64,000 nt of DNA from assembly GCA_028824715.1 (NCBI GenBank), contig JAPPCV010000181.1, forward strand, positions 1-64,000. Reading direction: 5' to 3'. How positions within the stretch are numbered: the first letter of the stretch is position 1; each line of letters begins with the position of its first letter. The DNA comes from Boseongicola sp. (GTDB lineage Bacteria > Pseudomonadota > Alphaproteobacteria > Rhodobacterales > Rhodobacteraceae). A program made the translations under genes and the position numbers. The notes beneath the pieces are model-generated. The model saw nothing but the letters and a program-made list of their open reading frames with translations. It was not told the DNA's origin and did not search any database. This document shows, in pieces, positions 27,366-36,995 of this stretch.

Positions 27366-27740
27366 TCATTCGGCGGCGGCGTGCTCCATCAGGATTTCCA
27401 GCGGCACGACGTCCAGCGCCTTGCGGTGCGTGGATGAAAGACGCACTTGCGGGCCGGCGCCTTCGTCCGCAGCTTGCAGGAAGCGCCCCGCGCAGAGGCA
27501 CCACGCATCTCCCGGTTTCAGTCCGGAGAAATGGAATTCCGGGCGCGGAGTCGACAGGTCGTTGCCGACATACTTGGAATAGGCCAGGAACTCTGCGGTC
27601 ATGATCGCGCAGACCGTGTGACTTCCTTGGTCCTCGCTGCACGTGTTGCAGCGTCCGTCCCGGAAGAATCCCGTGACGGGATCGACCGAGCAAGCCTCCA
27701 GCGGGTCGCCAAGGACGTTGACGGAGGGATCTTTGTTCAT
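27366..27740 (-). CDS. DUF2237-family protein
   Basis: 124 residues with the family pattern NVLGDPLEACSVDPVTGFFRDGRCNTC, then GSHTVCAIMTAEFLAYSKYVGNDLSTPRPEF and PGDAWCLCAGRFLQA. Several conserved Cys (CNTC, VCAI, WCLC) and His suggest metal binding, but no function is known. It begins MNKDPSVN. It is convergent with atpF and 171 bases from pth in the same direction. Confidence 0.85.
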   Translation of the reverse strand: MNKDPSVNVLGDPLEACSVDPVTGFFRDGRCNTCSEDQGSHTVCAIMTAEFLAYSKYVGNDLSTPRPEFHFSGLKPGDAWCLCAGRFLQAADEGAGPQVRLSSTHRKALDVVPLEILMEHAAAE

Positions 27741-27911
27741 GACAGGCTCCTTGTCCGATGGTGGCCGCGAGACCTTTGCTCAAGGATACAGCGTGGCAGG
27801 GCAAGTGTGAATGTCCGCATTGTCGCGTCCCGCATCTTTCGAAGCGGGCCTGGTGCCGGACAGGTTGCGGAACGCGTGCGGCAGGCGAGCGCGACCTTCG
27901 CCTGCGACCGA

Positions 27912-28592
27912 CTATCGCCGAAACCTGTCGAGAAGCTTCTGCAACGCGGATCGGTCATCGCTGTCGACCGGCGACACTGGAGTCGGCGTTGGTCGTCGCG
28001 GTGCGGCATCGGGCGTCTCTGCTGGTCGCGCCAATCGGAGAGCCGTGGTGTTGCGGAACTTGTCGACGTCGCCCCCGGCCAGGAAGGGTGCACCGCCGGA
28101 GATCCCGGCCAGAAGTTCCTCCAGCCAGGCCTGGTCCGCCTTGGAGAAGTCTCTCAGCACGTGGGAATGCACGGCATCCCTCCGGCCGGGGTGTCCAACG
28201 CCGATCCTGACGCGCTGGTAGTTGTTGCCGACATGGGCATCGATTGAGCGCAGGCCATTGTGACCGGCGTTGCCGCCTCCACGCTTTAGGCGCATCTTGC
28301 CCGGCGCCAGGTCGATCTCGTCATGGAACACGATCACGTCTTCCGGCGCGAGCTTGTGGAATCGCTGGGCTTCGCCGACCGCCTGGCCCGAATTGTTCAT
28401 GAAAGTCTCGGGTTTCAGCAGCATGATCTTGTCAGATCCCAGCCGCCCGTCGCTGACCTGTCCCTGGAATTTCGACCTCCACACGCCAAAGCCGTGATCG
28501 GCGGCAATCCTGTCGACCACCATGTAGCCGACATTGTGCCGATGCCCGGCGTACCTGGCCCCGGGATTGCCAAGTCCAACGAAGAGTTTCAT
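27912..28592 (-). CDS. pth: Peptidyl-tRNA hydrolase
   Basis: 226 residues from ATG 28592 (MKLFVGLGNPGARYAGHRHN). Catalytic His19 is in the RHNVG motif, and MLLKPETFMNNSGQAV, VIVFHDEIDLAPGKMRLK with the Asp, and GGGNAGHNGLRSI are all present. It recycles tRNA from drop-off peptidyl-tRNAs. The C-terminal 35 residues (ARPAETPDAAPRRPTPTP and following) are a family-variable, Pro-rich tail. A long upstream frame to 28925 only shadows the divergent sirtuin. The ribosomal L25/Ctc gene often found before pth is not here. Confidence 0.93.
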   Translation of the reverse strand: MKLFVGLGNPGARYAGHRHNVGYMVVDRIAADHGFGVWRSKFQGQVSDGRLGSDKIMLLKPETFMNNSGQAVGEAQRFHKLAPEDVIVFHDEIDLAPGKMRLKRGGGNAGHNGLRSIDAHVGNNYQRVRIGVGHPGRRDAVHSHVLRDFSKADQAWLEELLAGISGGAPFLAGGDVDKFRNTTALRLARPAETPDAAPRRPTPTPVSPVDSDDRSALQKLLDRFRR

Positions 28593-28684
28593 GCGTCCAT
28601 CCTGATCCGCCGCCCGGTCTCGCCAGGGACACGGCTGCCAATGCGCTTCCCGCGCTTGCCGCCACCCGTTAACATGGTCCGGAC

Positions 28685-29386
28685 ATGGACAGGAACCCCG
28701 GCAAGATAGTTGTACTGACCGGCGCTGGCGTCTCGGCCGAGAGCGGGCTTGGCACTTTCCGCGACAAGGGAGGGGTCTGGACGCGATACGACTTGAACGA
28801 AGTGGCCACGCCGGAGGGTTTCCGGCGCGACCCGACCAAGGTTCACGACTTCTACAATGCCCGGCGCAAGAATGCTGCCGGAGCGAAGCCGAACGGGGCG
28901 CATGCCGCACTTGCGAGGCTCGCAAGGGACTATCCGGGCGAAGTCGTGATCATCACGCAAAACGTCGACTCGCTTCATGAAGCGGCAGGGACTGCCGCGA
29001 TTCACATGCATGGAAGGCTTGACCGTGCGTCCTGCACATCCTGTGGCGCCGGATGGGATGCGCCCATGGAAATGCATGCCGCTGACGCGTGCCCTGAATG
29101 CTCGGAGCCGGCCACTCGGCCGGACGTCGTCTGGTTCGGCGAAGTTCCGCATGCGCTCGACGAGATCGCCGGGCACCTCGAGGCGGCCGTGGTCTTCGCT
29201 GCCATTGGAACAAGCGGCCAGGTGCATCCGGCGGCCGGATTCGTCAGCGAGGCCAGGAGGGCTGGTGCCCACACGATCGAAATCAACCTTGCGGAGTCAG
29301 ATATCTCGGCGCTCTTCCACGAGAGAATCGAGGGACCGGCAACGCAATGCGTGCCCCTCTGGGTCGAACGTCTTCTGAATGCCTGA
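28685..29386 (+). CDS. cobB: NAD-dependent sirtuin deacylase (CobB type)
   Basis: 233 residues. NAD-binding GAGVSAESGLGTFRDKGGVW, ITQNVDSLHE and catalytic His109 (HMHGRL). The zinc knuckle is Cys117, Cys120, Cys136 and Cys139. Tyr57 and Arg60 in FYNARRKN match the residues that give class III sirtuins preference for succinyl/malonyl-lysine. It is likely to reverse protein acylation. It is divergent from pth, with the copper chaperone gene convergent 14 bases away. Confidence 0.93.
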   Translation: MDRNPGKIVVLTGAGVSAESGLGTFRDKGGVWTRYDLNEVATPEGFRRDPTKVHDFYNARRKNAAGAKPNGAHAALARLARDYPGEVVIITQNVDSLHEAAGTAAIHMHGRLDRASCTSCGAGWDAPMEMHAADACPECSEPATRPDVVWFGEVPHALDEIAGHLEAAVVFAAIGTSGQVHPAAGFVSEARRAGAHTIEINLAESDISALFHERIEGPATQCVPLWVERLLNA

Positions 29387-29399
29387 GCACGGCTTTCCC

Positions 29400-29864
29400 C
29401 TATTGTCCGGTGCTTCTTGCCGGCTGGCCGCGCGAGTTGTCGACCGGAACCGCGATCATGACTTCGCCAGCGACCTCGAAGACCAGCGTCAACGGCACGG
29501 TCTCGCCGTCAACGAGTTCCTGTTTCAGGCCCATCAGCATCACGTGGTCGCCACCGCGTGACAGCGCATGCGTGCCGCCGGCCGGAACCGGCAGGCCCGC
29601 CTCGACCTCTCGCATCTTCATGATGCCGCCCTCCTCGATGTGCGCATGGACCTGGACCATCGCGGCAGCGGGCGACTTCGCGCCAACCAGGCGATCGGCA
29701 ACCGTGCCCGCGTTCCGGATCAACATGAAGATCGCGCCGGTCGGTGCCCCGGGGCGCGAGGCACGCGCATACGGATCGAGGATCTCGATGTCGCCGGCAA
29801 GCAACGGGCTGCCCGGGAGCAGGCCCAGAATGGCAAGGAATCGAACTGAATTCCGTTCAAGCAT
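29400..29864 (-). CDS. PCu(A)C-type copper chaperone
   Basis: 154 residues from ATG 29864 with a signal peptide (SVRFLAILGLLPGSPLLAGD). It has the fold of periplasmic copper chaperones that help cytochrome oxidase maturation: ILDPYARASRPGAPTGAIFMLIRNAG, then the His/Met ligand set HAHIEEGGIMKMRE and HALSRGGDHVMLMGLKQELVDG, with the spacing of the H-M-x(n)-H-x-M motif. The longer frame to 29897 adds residues that break the signal. It is a single gene. Confidence 0.87.
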   Translation of the reverse strand: MLERNSVRFLAILGLLPGSPLLAGDIEILDPYARASRPGAPTGAIFMLIRNAGTVADRLVGAKSPAAAMVQVHAHIEEGGIMKMREVEAGLPVPAGGTHALSRGGDHVMLMGLKQELVDGETVPLTLVFEVAGEVMIAVPVDNSRGQPARSTGQ

Positions 29865-30088
29865 CGAGAGGCGACATAGATGCGGCCATGCTCGCATTCA
29901 AGCCCGCCGCCGGAGTTGTTGCGACCAAGCCGTCCGGCCAGTTCCGGGCGCAATGCCGGGTCCGGCGAAAGCGGCCTTCCTGGCCTTCCGGACTTGCGTG
30001 CGCGGCGTGCCGTCGTGTCTTGGCGGCTTTCTTGCACCTTGCGGGTCTCCGCCGTAAGTAGTGCCGAATGCAATGCGGGCGAGGGACA

Positions 30089-31327
30089 ATGCCCATTCTC
30101 GTCATGAAATTCGGTGGCACGTCGGTCGCCTCGCTGGAGCGAATCCGGCATGCCGCAGGTCTCGTGAGTCGCGAGGTCGAGAACGGGCACGAAGTGATTG
30201 TCATTGTCTCGGCAATGTCCGGAAAGACGAACGAGCTGGTAGGCTGGGTCGAGGAGACATCGCGCTTCTACGATGCCCGCGAATACGATGCCGTGGTTTC
30301 GTCAGGCGAACAGGTCACCGCCGGGCTCATGGCCCTGACGCTGCAGGAGATGGAGATTCCGGCGCGGTCCTGGGCCGGCTGGCAAGTGCCCGTGCAGACC
30401 GACAGCGCCCATGCAGCGGCTCGCATCGAGGACATCGAGACCGGGAACATCACGGCCAAGTTCGCCGAGGGGATGAAGGTCGCGGTTGTCGCCGGCTTCC
30501 AGGGCATCTCTCCCGAAGGACGCGTCACGACTCTTGGTCGCGGCGGTTCGGACACCACCGCGGTCGCGTTTGCAGCTGCATTCGGAGCCGAGCGTTGCGA
30601 CATCTACACGGATGTCGACGGCGTCTACACGACGGATCCCAGGATCACGTCGAAGGCCCGCAAGCTGGACCGGATCGCGTTCGAGGAAATGCTGGAACTG
30701 GCCTCGCTTGGCGCGCGGGTGCTTCAGACCCGTTCGGTCGAGCTTGCGATGCGCTACAACGTGCGCCTGCGCGTTCTGTCGACTTTCGGGAGCAATGACG
30801 ACAATGCCGGCACGCTTGTCTGTGCCGAGGAGGACATCATGGAAAAGAACGTGGTCGCCGGTGTCGCCTTCAGCCGCGACGAGGCGGAAATGACCCTGCT
30901 TTCGGTCGCGGACCGGCCTGGCATCGCCGCCGCGATCTTCGGTCCGCTGGCGACAGCCGGAGTGAACGTGGACATGATCGTCCAGAACATCTCCGAGGAT
31001 GGTCGCACCGACATGACGTTTTCGCTGCCGGTGAACCAGGTCGCGCGTGCAAGGCAGGCGATGGAAGCGGTCAAGGCTTCGGGCGAAGTCAACTACGGCA
31101 GGCTTGTGACCGACGAGGACGTGGCCAAGGTCTCCGTCGTGGGAATAGGCATGCGCAGCCATGCCGGCGTTGCGTCACGGATGTTCGCGGCACTTCGCGA
31201 CGAGAGCATCAACATCAAGGTCATCTCGACCTCGGAGATCAAGATTTCCGTCCTGATCGACCGGAAGTACCTGGAGCTTGCCGTGCAGGCCCTTCACGAG
31301 GCGTTCGAGCTCTCTGACGCTGCATGA
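30089..31327 (+). CDS. lysC: Aspartate kinase
   Basis: 412 residues from ATG 30089 (MPILVMKFGGTSVASLERI), the first step from aspartate to lysine, threonine and methionine. KFGGTS binds ATP; VSAMSGKTNELV, RGGSDTTAVAFAAAFGAERCDIYTDVDGVYTTDPR and ARVLQTRSVELAMRYNV are typical. Two ACT domains (about 265-405) include the feedback-inhibition segments VNVDMIVQNISEDGRTDMTFSL and VGIGMRSHAGVASRMFAAL. No lysine riboswitch signature is seen upstream. Confidence 0.95.
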   Translation: MPILVMKFGGTSVASLERIRHAAGLVSREVENGHEVIVIVSAMSGKTNELVGWVEETSRFYDAREYDAVVSSGEQVTAGLMALTLQEMEIPARSWAGWQVPVQTDSAHAAARIEDIETGNITAKFAEGMKVAVVAGFQGISPEGRVTTLGRGGSDTTAVAFAAAFGAERCDIYTDVDGVYTTDPRITSKARKLDRIAFEEMLELASLGARVLQTRSVELAMRYNVRLRVLSTFGSNDDNAGTLVCAEEDIMEKNVVAGVAFSRDEAEMTLLSVADRPGIAAAIFGPLATAGVNVDMIVQNISEDGRTDMTFSLPVNQVARARQAMEAVKASGEVNYGRLVTDEDVAKVSVVGIGMRSHAGVASRMFAALRDESINIKVISTSEIKISVLIDRKYLELAVQALHEAFELSDAA

Positions 31328-31585
31328 ACTGGCCCGGCAGTCGACGCCGCCGCGGAGCCGGGCGAGCCAGGGACGCGTCCCGTCGGTCCGGGACAGGTGC
31401 AATTGCCGGCCGGACCCGGCATCCGGATGACTTCGGAAACGTCTGGCATCGTGCTATGACCTCGACCGGGATGTCGCGATTCCTTCATGATCGCGCCCCG
31501 CATTTGCCGTTTGTTTCGTCCTGCAACTGTGGTCTACTCGCCCCAAGCGGTGGCGGTGCCGCAGGAGCATTGCGAAGGCGACGGA

Positions 31586-33844
31586 ATGGAGCAACAGATC
31601 GAGACTGGAAGCCGCAAGCTTTTGCGACGTCTTCGGGACTCCCTCGCCGAGGACAGCGCCGGACAGGCGCGGCTCGACCATGTCACCAACGTGATTTCCG
31701 AGGAAATGCAGTCGGAAGTCTGCTCGATCTACCTGTTCCTCGATTCCGACACGCTTGAGCTTTGCGCCTCCAAGGGCCTGAAGAAGGATGCGGTACACAA
31801 GACCCGGATGCGGCTTGGCGAAGGCCTGGTCGGTCGCGTGGCCCGAGACGGCATCGTCGTCAACGAGGCCGATGCGCCCTCCGCCAAGGGATTCCGCTTC
31901 ATGCCCGAGACCGGGGAGGAGATCTTTTCCTCCTTCTGCGGCGTGCCGATCCAGCGTCTCGGGGATCGCCTGGGCGTTCTCGTGGTCCAGTCCCGCGAGG
32001 CGCGGGCCTTTTCCGACGACGAGGTATATGCGCTCGAGGTCGTGGCAATGGTCCTTGCCGAGATGACCGAGCTCGGCGCGTTCGTGGGCGAAGGCGAGGC
32101 GCTTCGCGCGCTTCACACGAGACCCATGCAGTTCCGCGGCCAGATCGGGCAGGAAGGCGTGGCCGAAGGGCACGTCTATCTTCACGAACCGCGTGTCGTG
32201 GTCACAAACCCGGTTGCCGACGACACGGAGAAAGAGACCGACCGGCTTCGCGAGGCGGTGGACCGGCTGCGGGTCTCGGTCGATGACATGCTGGAATCCG
32301 TCGGCAGGGACGCGGTGGACAAGGACCAGGTCGAAGTGCTGGAGGCCTATCGGCTGTTCGCCAACTCGCGATCCTGGCTGAAACGCATGGAGGACGACAT
32401 CGCTGCCGGGCTTTCCGCCGAAGCGGCCGTCGAAAAGGAGCAGTCCATGGCCCGTCGCCGCCTGGGCCGGTCTCCGGACGCCTATCTTCGCGAGCGGCTG
32501 CAGGATCTCGACGACCTTTCGAACCGGCTGCTGCGCATCCTGACCGGGCAGGGGGGCGACCCGGCAGCGGACATCCCCGACGATGCGGTGCTCGTGGCAC
32601 GCAATATCGGGCCGGCCGAACTGCTCGACTACGGGCGCGGCAGGCTCCGCGGCATCGTGCTTGAACAAGGCTCGGTCGGCAGCCACGCGGCAATCATTGC
32701 GCGGGCCTGGGTGATTCCCCTGATCGTTCACGCGGGTCGCGACATCACCCTGGAAGCGTTGAACGGCGATCACATCATGATCGACGGCGATCAGGGCCTC
32801 GTGCATCTCCGGCCCGACGAGTCCGTGATCACCGCGTTCCGCGACAAGACCGCAATGCGGGCGAAGGCGCAGGAGCGGTACGCGGATCTCAGGGAGCTTC
32901 CGGCGGAGTCAAGGGACGGAATACAGGTCTCGCTCCACATGAACGCGGGCCTCATCGCCGAGTTGCCGTCGCTCAAGGGCTCGGGTGCGGAGGGCGTGGG
33001 GCTCTTCCGGACGGAGCTCCAGTTTCTTGCACGTTCAAGCGTGCCGCAGCGCGCCGAGCTTGCGGGCATCTACTCCCGCGTTCTGGATTCGGCGAGCGGC
33101 AAGCGCGTCGTGTTTCGCACGCTCGACATCGGCTCCGACAAGATGCTGCCCTACATGAAGCGCGAGGATGAGCCGAACCCGGCCCTTGGCTGGCGCGCGA
33201 TCCGGGTCGCGCTTGACAGGACGGGCGTGATGCGGATGCAGCTGCAGGCCCTGATCCGCGCGGCAAACGGCCGACCGCTGACAGTGATGTTCCCCTTCAT
33301 CGCGCAACTCGAGGAATTCATGGCCGCCCGCCAGCATGTACTCGACGAAATCGAGCGCGAAAGAAAGCTTGGCCATGCACTTCCCGAGGCTCTCGAGATC
33401 GGGGCAATGCTGGAAACCCCGTCCCTTGCCTTCGCGCCGCGAAAGCTGTTCGAGGTCGCCGACTTCATATCCATTGGCGGCAATGACCTGAAGCAGTTCT
33501 TCTTTGCAGCCGATCGCGAGAACGAACGTGTCCGCAAGCGCTATGACACGCTGAACGTCAGTTACCTGAGCTTCATCGAGCACATCACGCGCCGCTGCGA
33601 CGAAACGGCCACGCCGGTCAGCTTTTGCGGCGAGGATGCAGGCCGTCCGGTCGACGCAATGTGCTTTGCCGCCATGGGTCTTCGGGCGCTGTCGATGCGA
33701 CCGGCCTCGATCGGACCGGTCAAGCACCTGATCCGGCGTGTCGATCTTTCCGAGGCGCGCGAGGTCATCGACCGGGCGCGGGAAAGCGGACAGCAGTCAG
33801 TCAGGGGCCATGTCATGGAATGGCTCCAGACCGTCGGGAACTGA
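31586..33844 (+). CDS. ptsP: Nitrogen-PTS enzyme I (PtsP)
   Basis: 752 residues from ATG 31586 (MEQQIETGSRKLLRRLRDSL). GAF domain at about 20-165 (SEVCSIYLFLDSDTLELCASKGL), followed by PEP-utilising enzyme I domains. Active-site His in LEQGSVGSHAAIIARAWVIP, MIDGDQG, then VGLFRTELQFLARSSVP, PEP-binding GSDKMLPYMKREDEPNPALG and SIGGNDLKQFFFAADREN. It starts the PTS-Ntr phosphorelay (PtsP to PtsO to PtsN), which links nitrogen and potassium status to regulation. It is 258 bases after lysC; the frame from 31487 adds unrelated sequence. Confidence 0.95.
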   Translation: MEQQIETGSRKLLRRLRDSLAEDSAGQARLDHVTNVISEEMQSEVCSIYLFLDSDTLELCASKGLKKDAVHKTRMRLGEGLVGRVARDGIVVNEADAPSAKGFRFMPETGEEIFSSFCGVPIQRLGDRLGVLVVQSREARAFSDDEVYALEVVAMVLAEMTELGAFVGEGEALRALHTRPMQFRGQIGQEGVAEGHVYLHEPRVVVTNPVADDTEKETDRLREAVDRLRVSVDDMLESVGRDAVDKDQVEVLEAYRLFANSRSWLKRMEDDIAAGLSAEAAVEKEQSMARRRLGRSPDAYLRERLQDLDDLSNRLLRILTGQGGDPAADIPDDAVLVARNIGPAELLDYGRGRLRGIVLEQGSVGSHAAIIARAWVIPLIVHAGRDITLEALNGDHIMIDGDQGLVHLRPDESVITAFRDKTAMRAKAQERYADLRELPAESRDGIQVSLHMNAGLIAELPSLKGSGAEGVGLFRTELQFLARSSVPQRAELAGIYSRVLDSASGKRVVFRTLDIGSDKMLPYMKREDEPNPALGWRAIRVALDRTGVMRMQLQALIRAANGRPLTVMFPFIAQLEEFMAARQHVLDEIERERKLGHALPEALEIGAMLETPSLAFAPRKLFEVADFISIGGNDLKQFFFAADRENERVRKRYDTLNVSYLSFIEHITRRCDETATPVSFCGEDAGRPVDAMCFAAMGLRALSMRPASIGPVKHLIRRVDLSEAREVIDRARESGQQSVRGHVMEWLQTVGN

Positions 33845-34005
33845 GCCAGGCGCCTGCCCGGGCGAGACGCGGGATGCCCGCGTGTCCGGCGGACCGGAAT
33901 TCGTCGCCACGTGCAATGGCGGTGCGGCCGTGATCGCCCTGACAGCGCTTGAATGCGACTCGCAGGATGCCCGCGATCCCTGCATGGTGCAACGGCTGGC
34001 TGCCG

Positions 34006-35394
34006 TCAGACGTGAATGGGTCCGTCGCCGCAGGCCAGCGCCGCCTCCCTGACAGCTTCGGAATACGTCGGGTGCGCATGGCAGGTGCGCGCCACGTCCT
34101 CCGCCGCCGCACCGAATTCCATCGCCACGCAGATTTCGTGGATCAGGTCTCCGGCCATAGGCCCGATGATGTGGGCGCCCAGGATCCGGTCGGTCTCGCT
34201 GTCCGCGAGAAGCTTCACGAACCCGTCGGCGGCAAAATTCGCCTTGGCTCGCCCGTTGCCCATGAAGGGGAACTTGCCGACCTTGAATGATCGCCCTGCC
34301 TCCTTGAGCTGCTCTTCGGTCTGCCCGACGCTCGCGACTTCCGGATGCGTGTAGATCACGGACGGAATGACGTCGTAGTTCACGTGGCCTGCCTGGCCCG
34401 CGATGCATTCGGCCACCGCGATGCCCTCGTCCTCCGCCTTGTGCGCCAGCATGGGGCCGTCCGTGGCGTCGCCGATGGCCCAGAGTCCTTCGGCGCCGGT
34501 CCTTCCACGACCGTCGGTGCGGATCTGGCCTGGCGCCGCGATCTCGATTCCGAGGGCGTCGAGACCGAGACCTTCCGTGAAGGGCTTTCGCCCGGTCGCG
34601 ACCAGGACGACGTCGGCGCCGAGCACGTGCTCGCTTTCGTCCTTGCGAAGCCGATACGTCACCTTGGCCCTGGTCTTCGTCGCCTCGACATTCTGCACGG
34701 CTGCGCCCATCACGAATGCGAGCCCCTGCCTCTTGAGGGTTCTCTGGAAGGTCTTCTGGACCTCGCCGTCCATCCCCGGCGTGACGGCGTTCAGGAACTC
34801 GACGACCGTCACCTCCGTGCCAAGCCGGTTGTAGACCGAGCCAAGTTCAAGCCCGATCACGCCTGCGCCGATCACGACCATCCTCTTCGGGATCCTCGGC
34901 AGTTCCAGCGCACCTGTCGACGTCACGACGACCTTCTCGTCGATGTCCGCGCCGGGCAGCGAGGATGCCTCGGATCCCGTCGCGATGACGATGTCGCCTG
35001 CTGCATGAACGGTGTTGCCCACCTTGACCTTGCCGGCCTCGGGAATGGTCGCCCAGCCCTTCAGCCAGTCGACCCCGTTCTTCTTGAACAGGAATTCGAT
35101 TCCCTTCGTGTTCGCGCCGATCGTGTCCTGCTTGTAGGCAAGCATCGCCTTCCAGTCGACGCTCGGCTTAGATGTCTTGACGCCCATCTTGCCGAAGTTC
35201 TCTTCGGCTTCATGCAGCATGCCGGTTGCGTGAAGCAGCGCCTTCGACGGGATGCATCCAACGTTCAGGCACGTGCCTCCCAGCGTCTCCCTGCCTTCGA
35301 CGCATGCGGTCCTGAGTCCCAGCTGGGCGCAACGGATCGCGCAGACGTATCCGCCGGGTCCGCTGCCTACCACGATGACGTCGTAACTGGCCAT
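34006..35394 (-). CDS. lpd: Dihydrolipoyl dehydrogenase (E3)
   Basis: 462-residue flavoprotein. FAD-binding [12 protein letters not shown], redox pair Cys42/Cys47 ([18 protein letters not shown]), NAD-binding [27 protein letters not shown] site [20 protein letters not shown], and the C-terminal [15 protein letters not shown] with the catalytic His-Glu. It reoxidises the lipoyl arm of 2-oxoglutarate dehydrogenase. Last gene of the minus-strand sucCD-odhAB-lpd run, 77 bases after odhB, with GAAAGGGACC before ATG 35394. Confidence 0.96.
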   Translation of the reverse strand: MASYDVIVVGSGPGGYVCAIRCAQLGLRTACVEGRETLGGTCLNVGCIPSKALLHATGMLHEAEENFGKMGVKTSKPSVDWKAMLAYKQDTIGANTKGIEFLFKKNGVDWLKGWATIPEAGKVKVGNTVHAAGDIVIATGSEASSLPGADIDEKVVVTSTGALELPRIPKRMVVIGAGVIGLELGSVYNRLGTEVTVVEFLNAVTPGMDGEVQKTFQRTLKRQGLAFVMGAAVQNVEATKTRAKVTYRLRKDESEHVLGADVVLVATGRKPFTEGLGLDALGIEIAAPGQIRTDGRGRTGAEGLWAIGDATDGPMLAHKAEDEGIAVAECIAGQAGHVNYDVIPSVIYTHPEVASVGQTEEQLKEAGRSFKVGKFPFMGNGRAKANFAADGFVKLLADSETDRILGAHIIGPMAGDLIHEICVAMEFGAAAEDVARTCHAHPTYSEAVREAALACGDGPIHV

Positions 35395-35471
35395 GTCAGG
35401 TCCCTTTCTTTGGGTGTCGCTCCGGCGCCGCTGGACCGGCAGCGCGGCAAGTCTTCAAGCTGGCGGGCTGG

Positions 35472-36992
35472 TCAAAGATCCATCAGGAGGCGCCGCGGAT
35501 CCTCGAGCGCTTCCTTCACGCGCACGAGGAACGTGACCGCGCCCTTTCCGTCCACGATCCGGTGATCGTAGGACAGGGCGAGGTACATCATCGGGCGAAT
35601 GACGACCTCGCCCCTTGCCGCGACGGGGCGTTCCTGGATCTTGTGCATGCCAAGGATGCCGGACTGCGGCGGGTTCAGGATCGGCGAGCTCATCAGCGAG
35701 CCGTAAACGCCGCCGTTCGAGATCGTGAAGGTTCCGCCCTGCATCTCGGCCATCGAGAGCTTGCCGTCGCGAGCCCGTGCGCCGAGCTCGTTGATCCGCT
35801 TCTCGATGCCGGCGAAGCTCATCCGGTCGGCGTCGCGCACGACCGGCACGACGAGGCCGGTTGGCGTGCCGACGGCGATGCCCATGTGCACGAAATTCTT
35901 GTAGACGATGTCGGTCCCGTCGATCTCCGCGTTGACTTCGGGAACCTCCCCCAGCGCATGGCAGCAAGCCTTCGTGAAGAAGGACATGAAGCCGAGCTTC
36001 ACGCCGTGCTTCCTCTCGAAGAGATCCTTGTACTCCTGGCGGAGCCCCATCACGGCCGACATGTCCACCTCGTTGTAGGTGGTCAGCACGGCGGCCGTGT
36101 TCTGGGCGTCCTTCAGCCGTCGCGCAATGGTCTGGCGCAAGCGCGTCATCTTGACGCGCTCTTCCCGAGCCGCATCCTCGACCGCGACCGGTGCCCGCGG
36201 TTCCTGGACCGGAACTTCCGGCTGCGCGGGAGCGGAGATCGCTTTCAGCACGTCTTCCTTCATCACCCGTCCGTCCCGTCCGGTGCCGGAGACCTCGTCG
36301 GACGAAAGGCCCGCTTCGTCCATCAACTTCCTGGCGGAGGGAGCATCCTCGCCCTTCCGTGCCGTCGCCGGCGCCGCGCCTGCTTCCTCTGCCGCGGGCC
36401 TGGCGGCGGGCGCGGCAGCCGCTGCGCCTTCGCCGGCCGCCATCACGGCGAGCTTGCCGCCGGCCTCGACGGTTTCGCCTTCGCCCTTCAGGACTTCCGC
36501 CAGGACTCCCGCCACCGGGGCGGGAACCTCGACCGAAACCTTGTCGGTCTCCAGTTCGCAGAGCATCTCGTCAGCGGCGACCGCGTCCCCCGCCGACTTG
36601 AACCAGGTCGACACCGTCGCCTCGGTCACGCTTTCGCCAAGGGCAGGCACCATTACGTCGACGGTCTGCCCGTCGCTCCTGGTCTCGCTTGCGGAAGCTG
36701 CGGCCGTCGTGGCAGGCGCCGCATCGGGCCTGGCGGGTGCAGGCGCTGCGCCGTCGGCTGCGCTCAAGGTCGCGAGCAGCGCGTCCGGCGCGACCGTTGC
36801 GCCTTCCGCCGCGACGATCTCCGCCAGCTTGCCTGTTGCCGGTGACGGCACTTCGACGGTCACCTTGTCGGTTTCCAGCTCGCAGAGCATCTCGTCGACC
36901 GATACACGCTCGCCCGGTTGCTTGAACCAGGTGGCTACGGTGGCTTCGGTCACGCTTTCGCCCAAGGTGGGCACTCGAACTTCAGTTGACAT
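35472..36992 (-). CDS. odhB: 2-oxoglutarate dehydrogenase E2 (two lipoyl domains)
   Basis: 506 residues. Two lipoyl domains with Lys43 ([14 protein letters not shown]) and Lys151 ([14 protein letters not shown]), joined by Ala/Pro linkers, then a peripheral-subunit-binding domain ([31 protein letters not shown]). The C-terminal succinyltransferase core ends with the catalytic [20 protein letters not shown]. Two lipoyl domains are less usual than one in E2o but do occur in alphaproteobacteria. Three bases after odhA. Confidence 0.95.
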   Translation of the reverse strand: MSTEVRVPTLGESVTEATVATWFKQPGERVSVDEMLCELETDKVTVEVPSPATGKLAEIVAAEGATVAPDALLATLSAADGAAPAPARPDAAPATTAAASASETRSDGQTVDVMVPALGESVTEATVSTWFKSAGDAVAADEMLCELETDKVSVEVPAPVAGVLAEVLKGEGETVEAGGKLAVMAAGEGAAAAAPAARPAAEEAGAAPATARKGEDAPSARKLMDEAGLSSDEVSGTGRDGRVMKEDVLKAISAPAQPEVPVQEPRAPVAVEDAAREERVKMTRLRQTIARRLKDAQNTAAVLTTYNEVDMSAVMGLRQEYKDLFERKHGVKLGFMSFFTKACCHALGEVPEVNAEIDGTDIVYKNFVHMGIAVGTPTGLVVPVVRDADRMSFAGIEKRINELGARARDGKLSMAEMQGGTFTISNGGVYGSLMSSPILNPPQSGILGMHKIQERPVAARGEVVIRPMMYLALSYDHRIVDGKGAVTFLVRVKEALEDPRRLLMDL

Positions 36993-36995
36993 GAT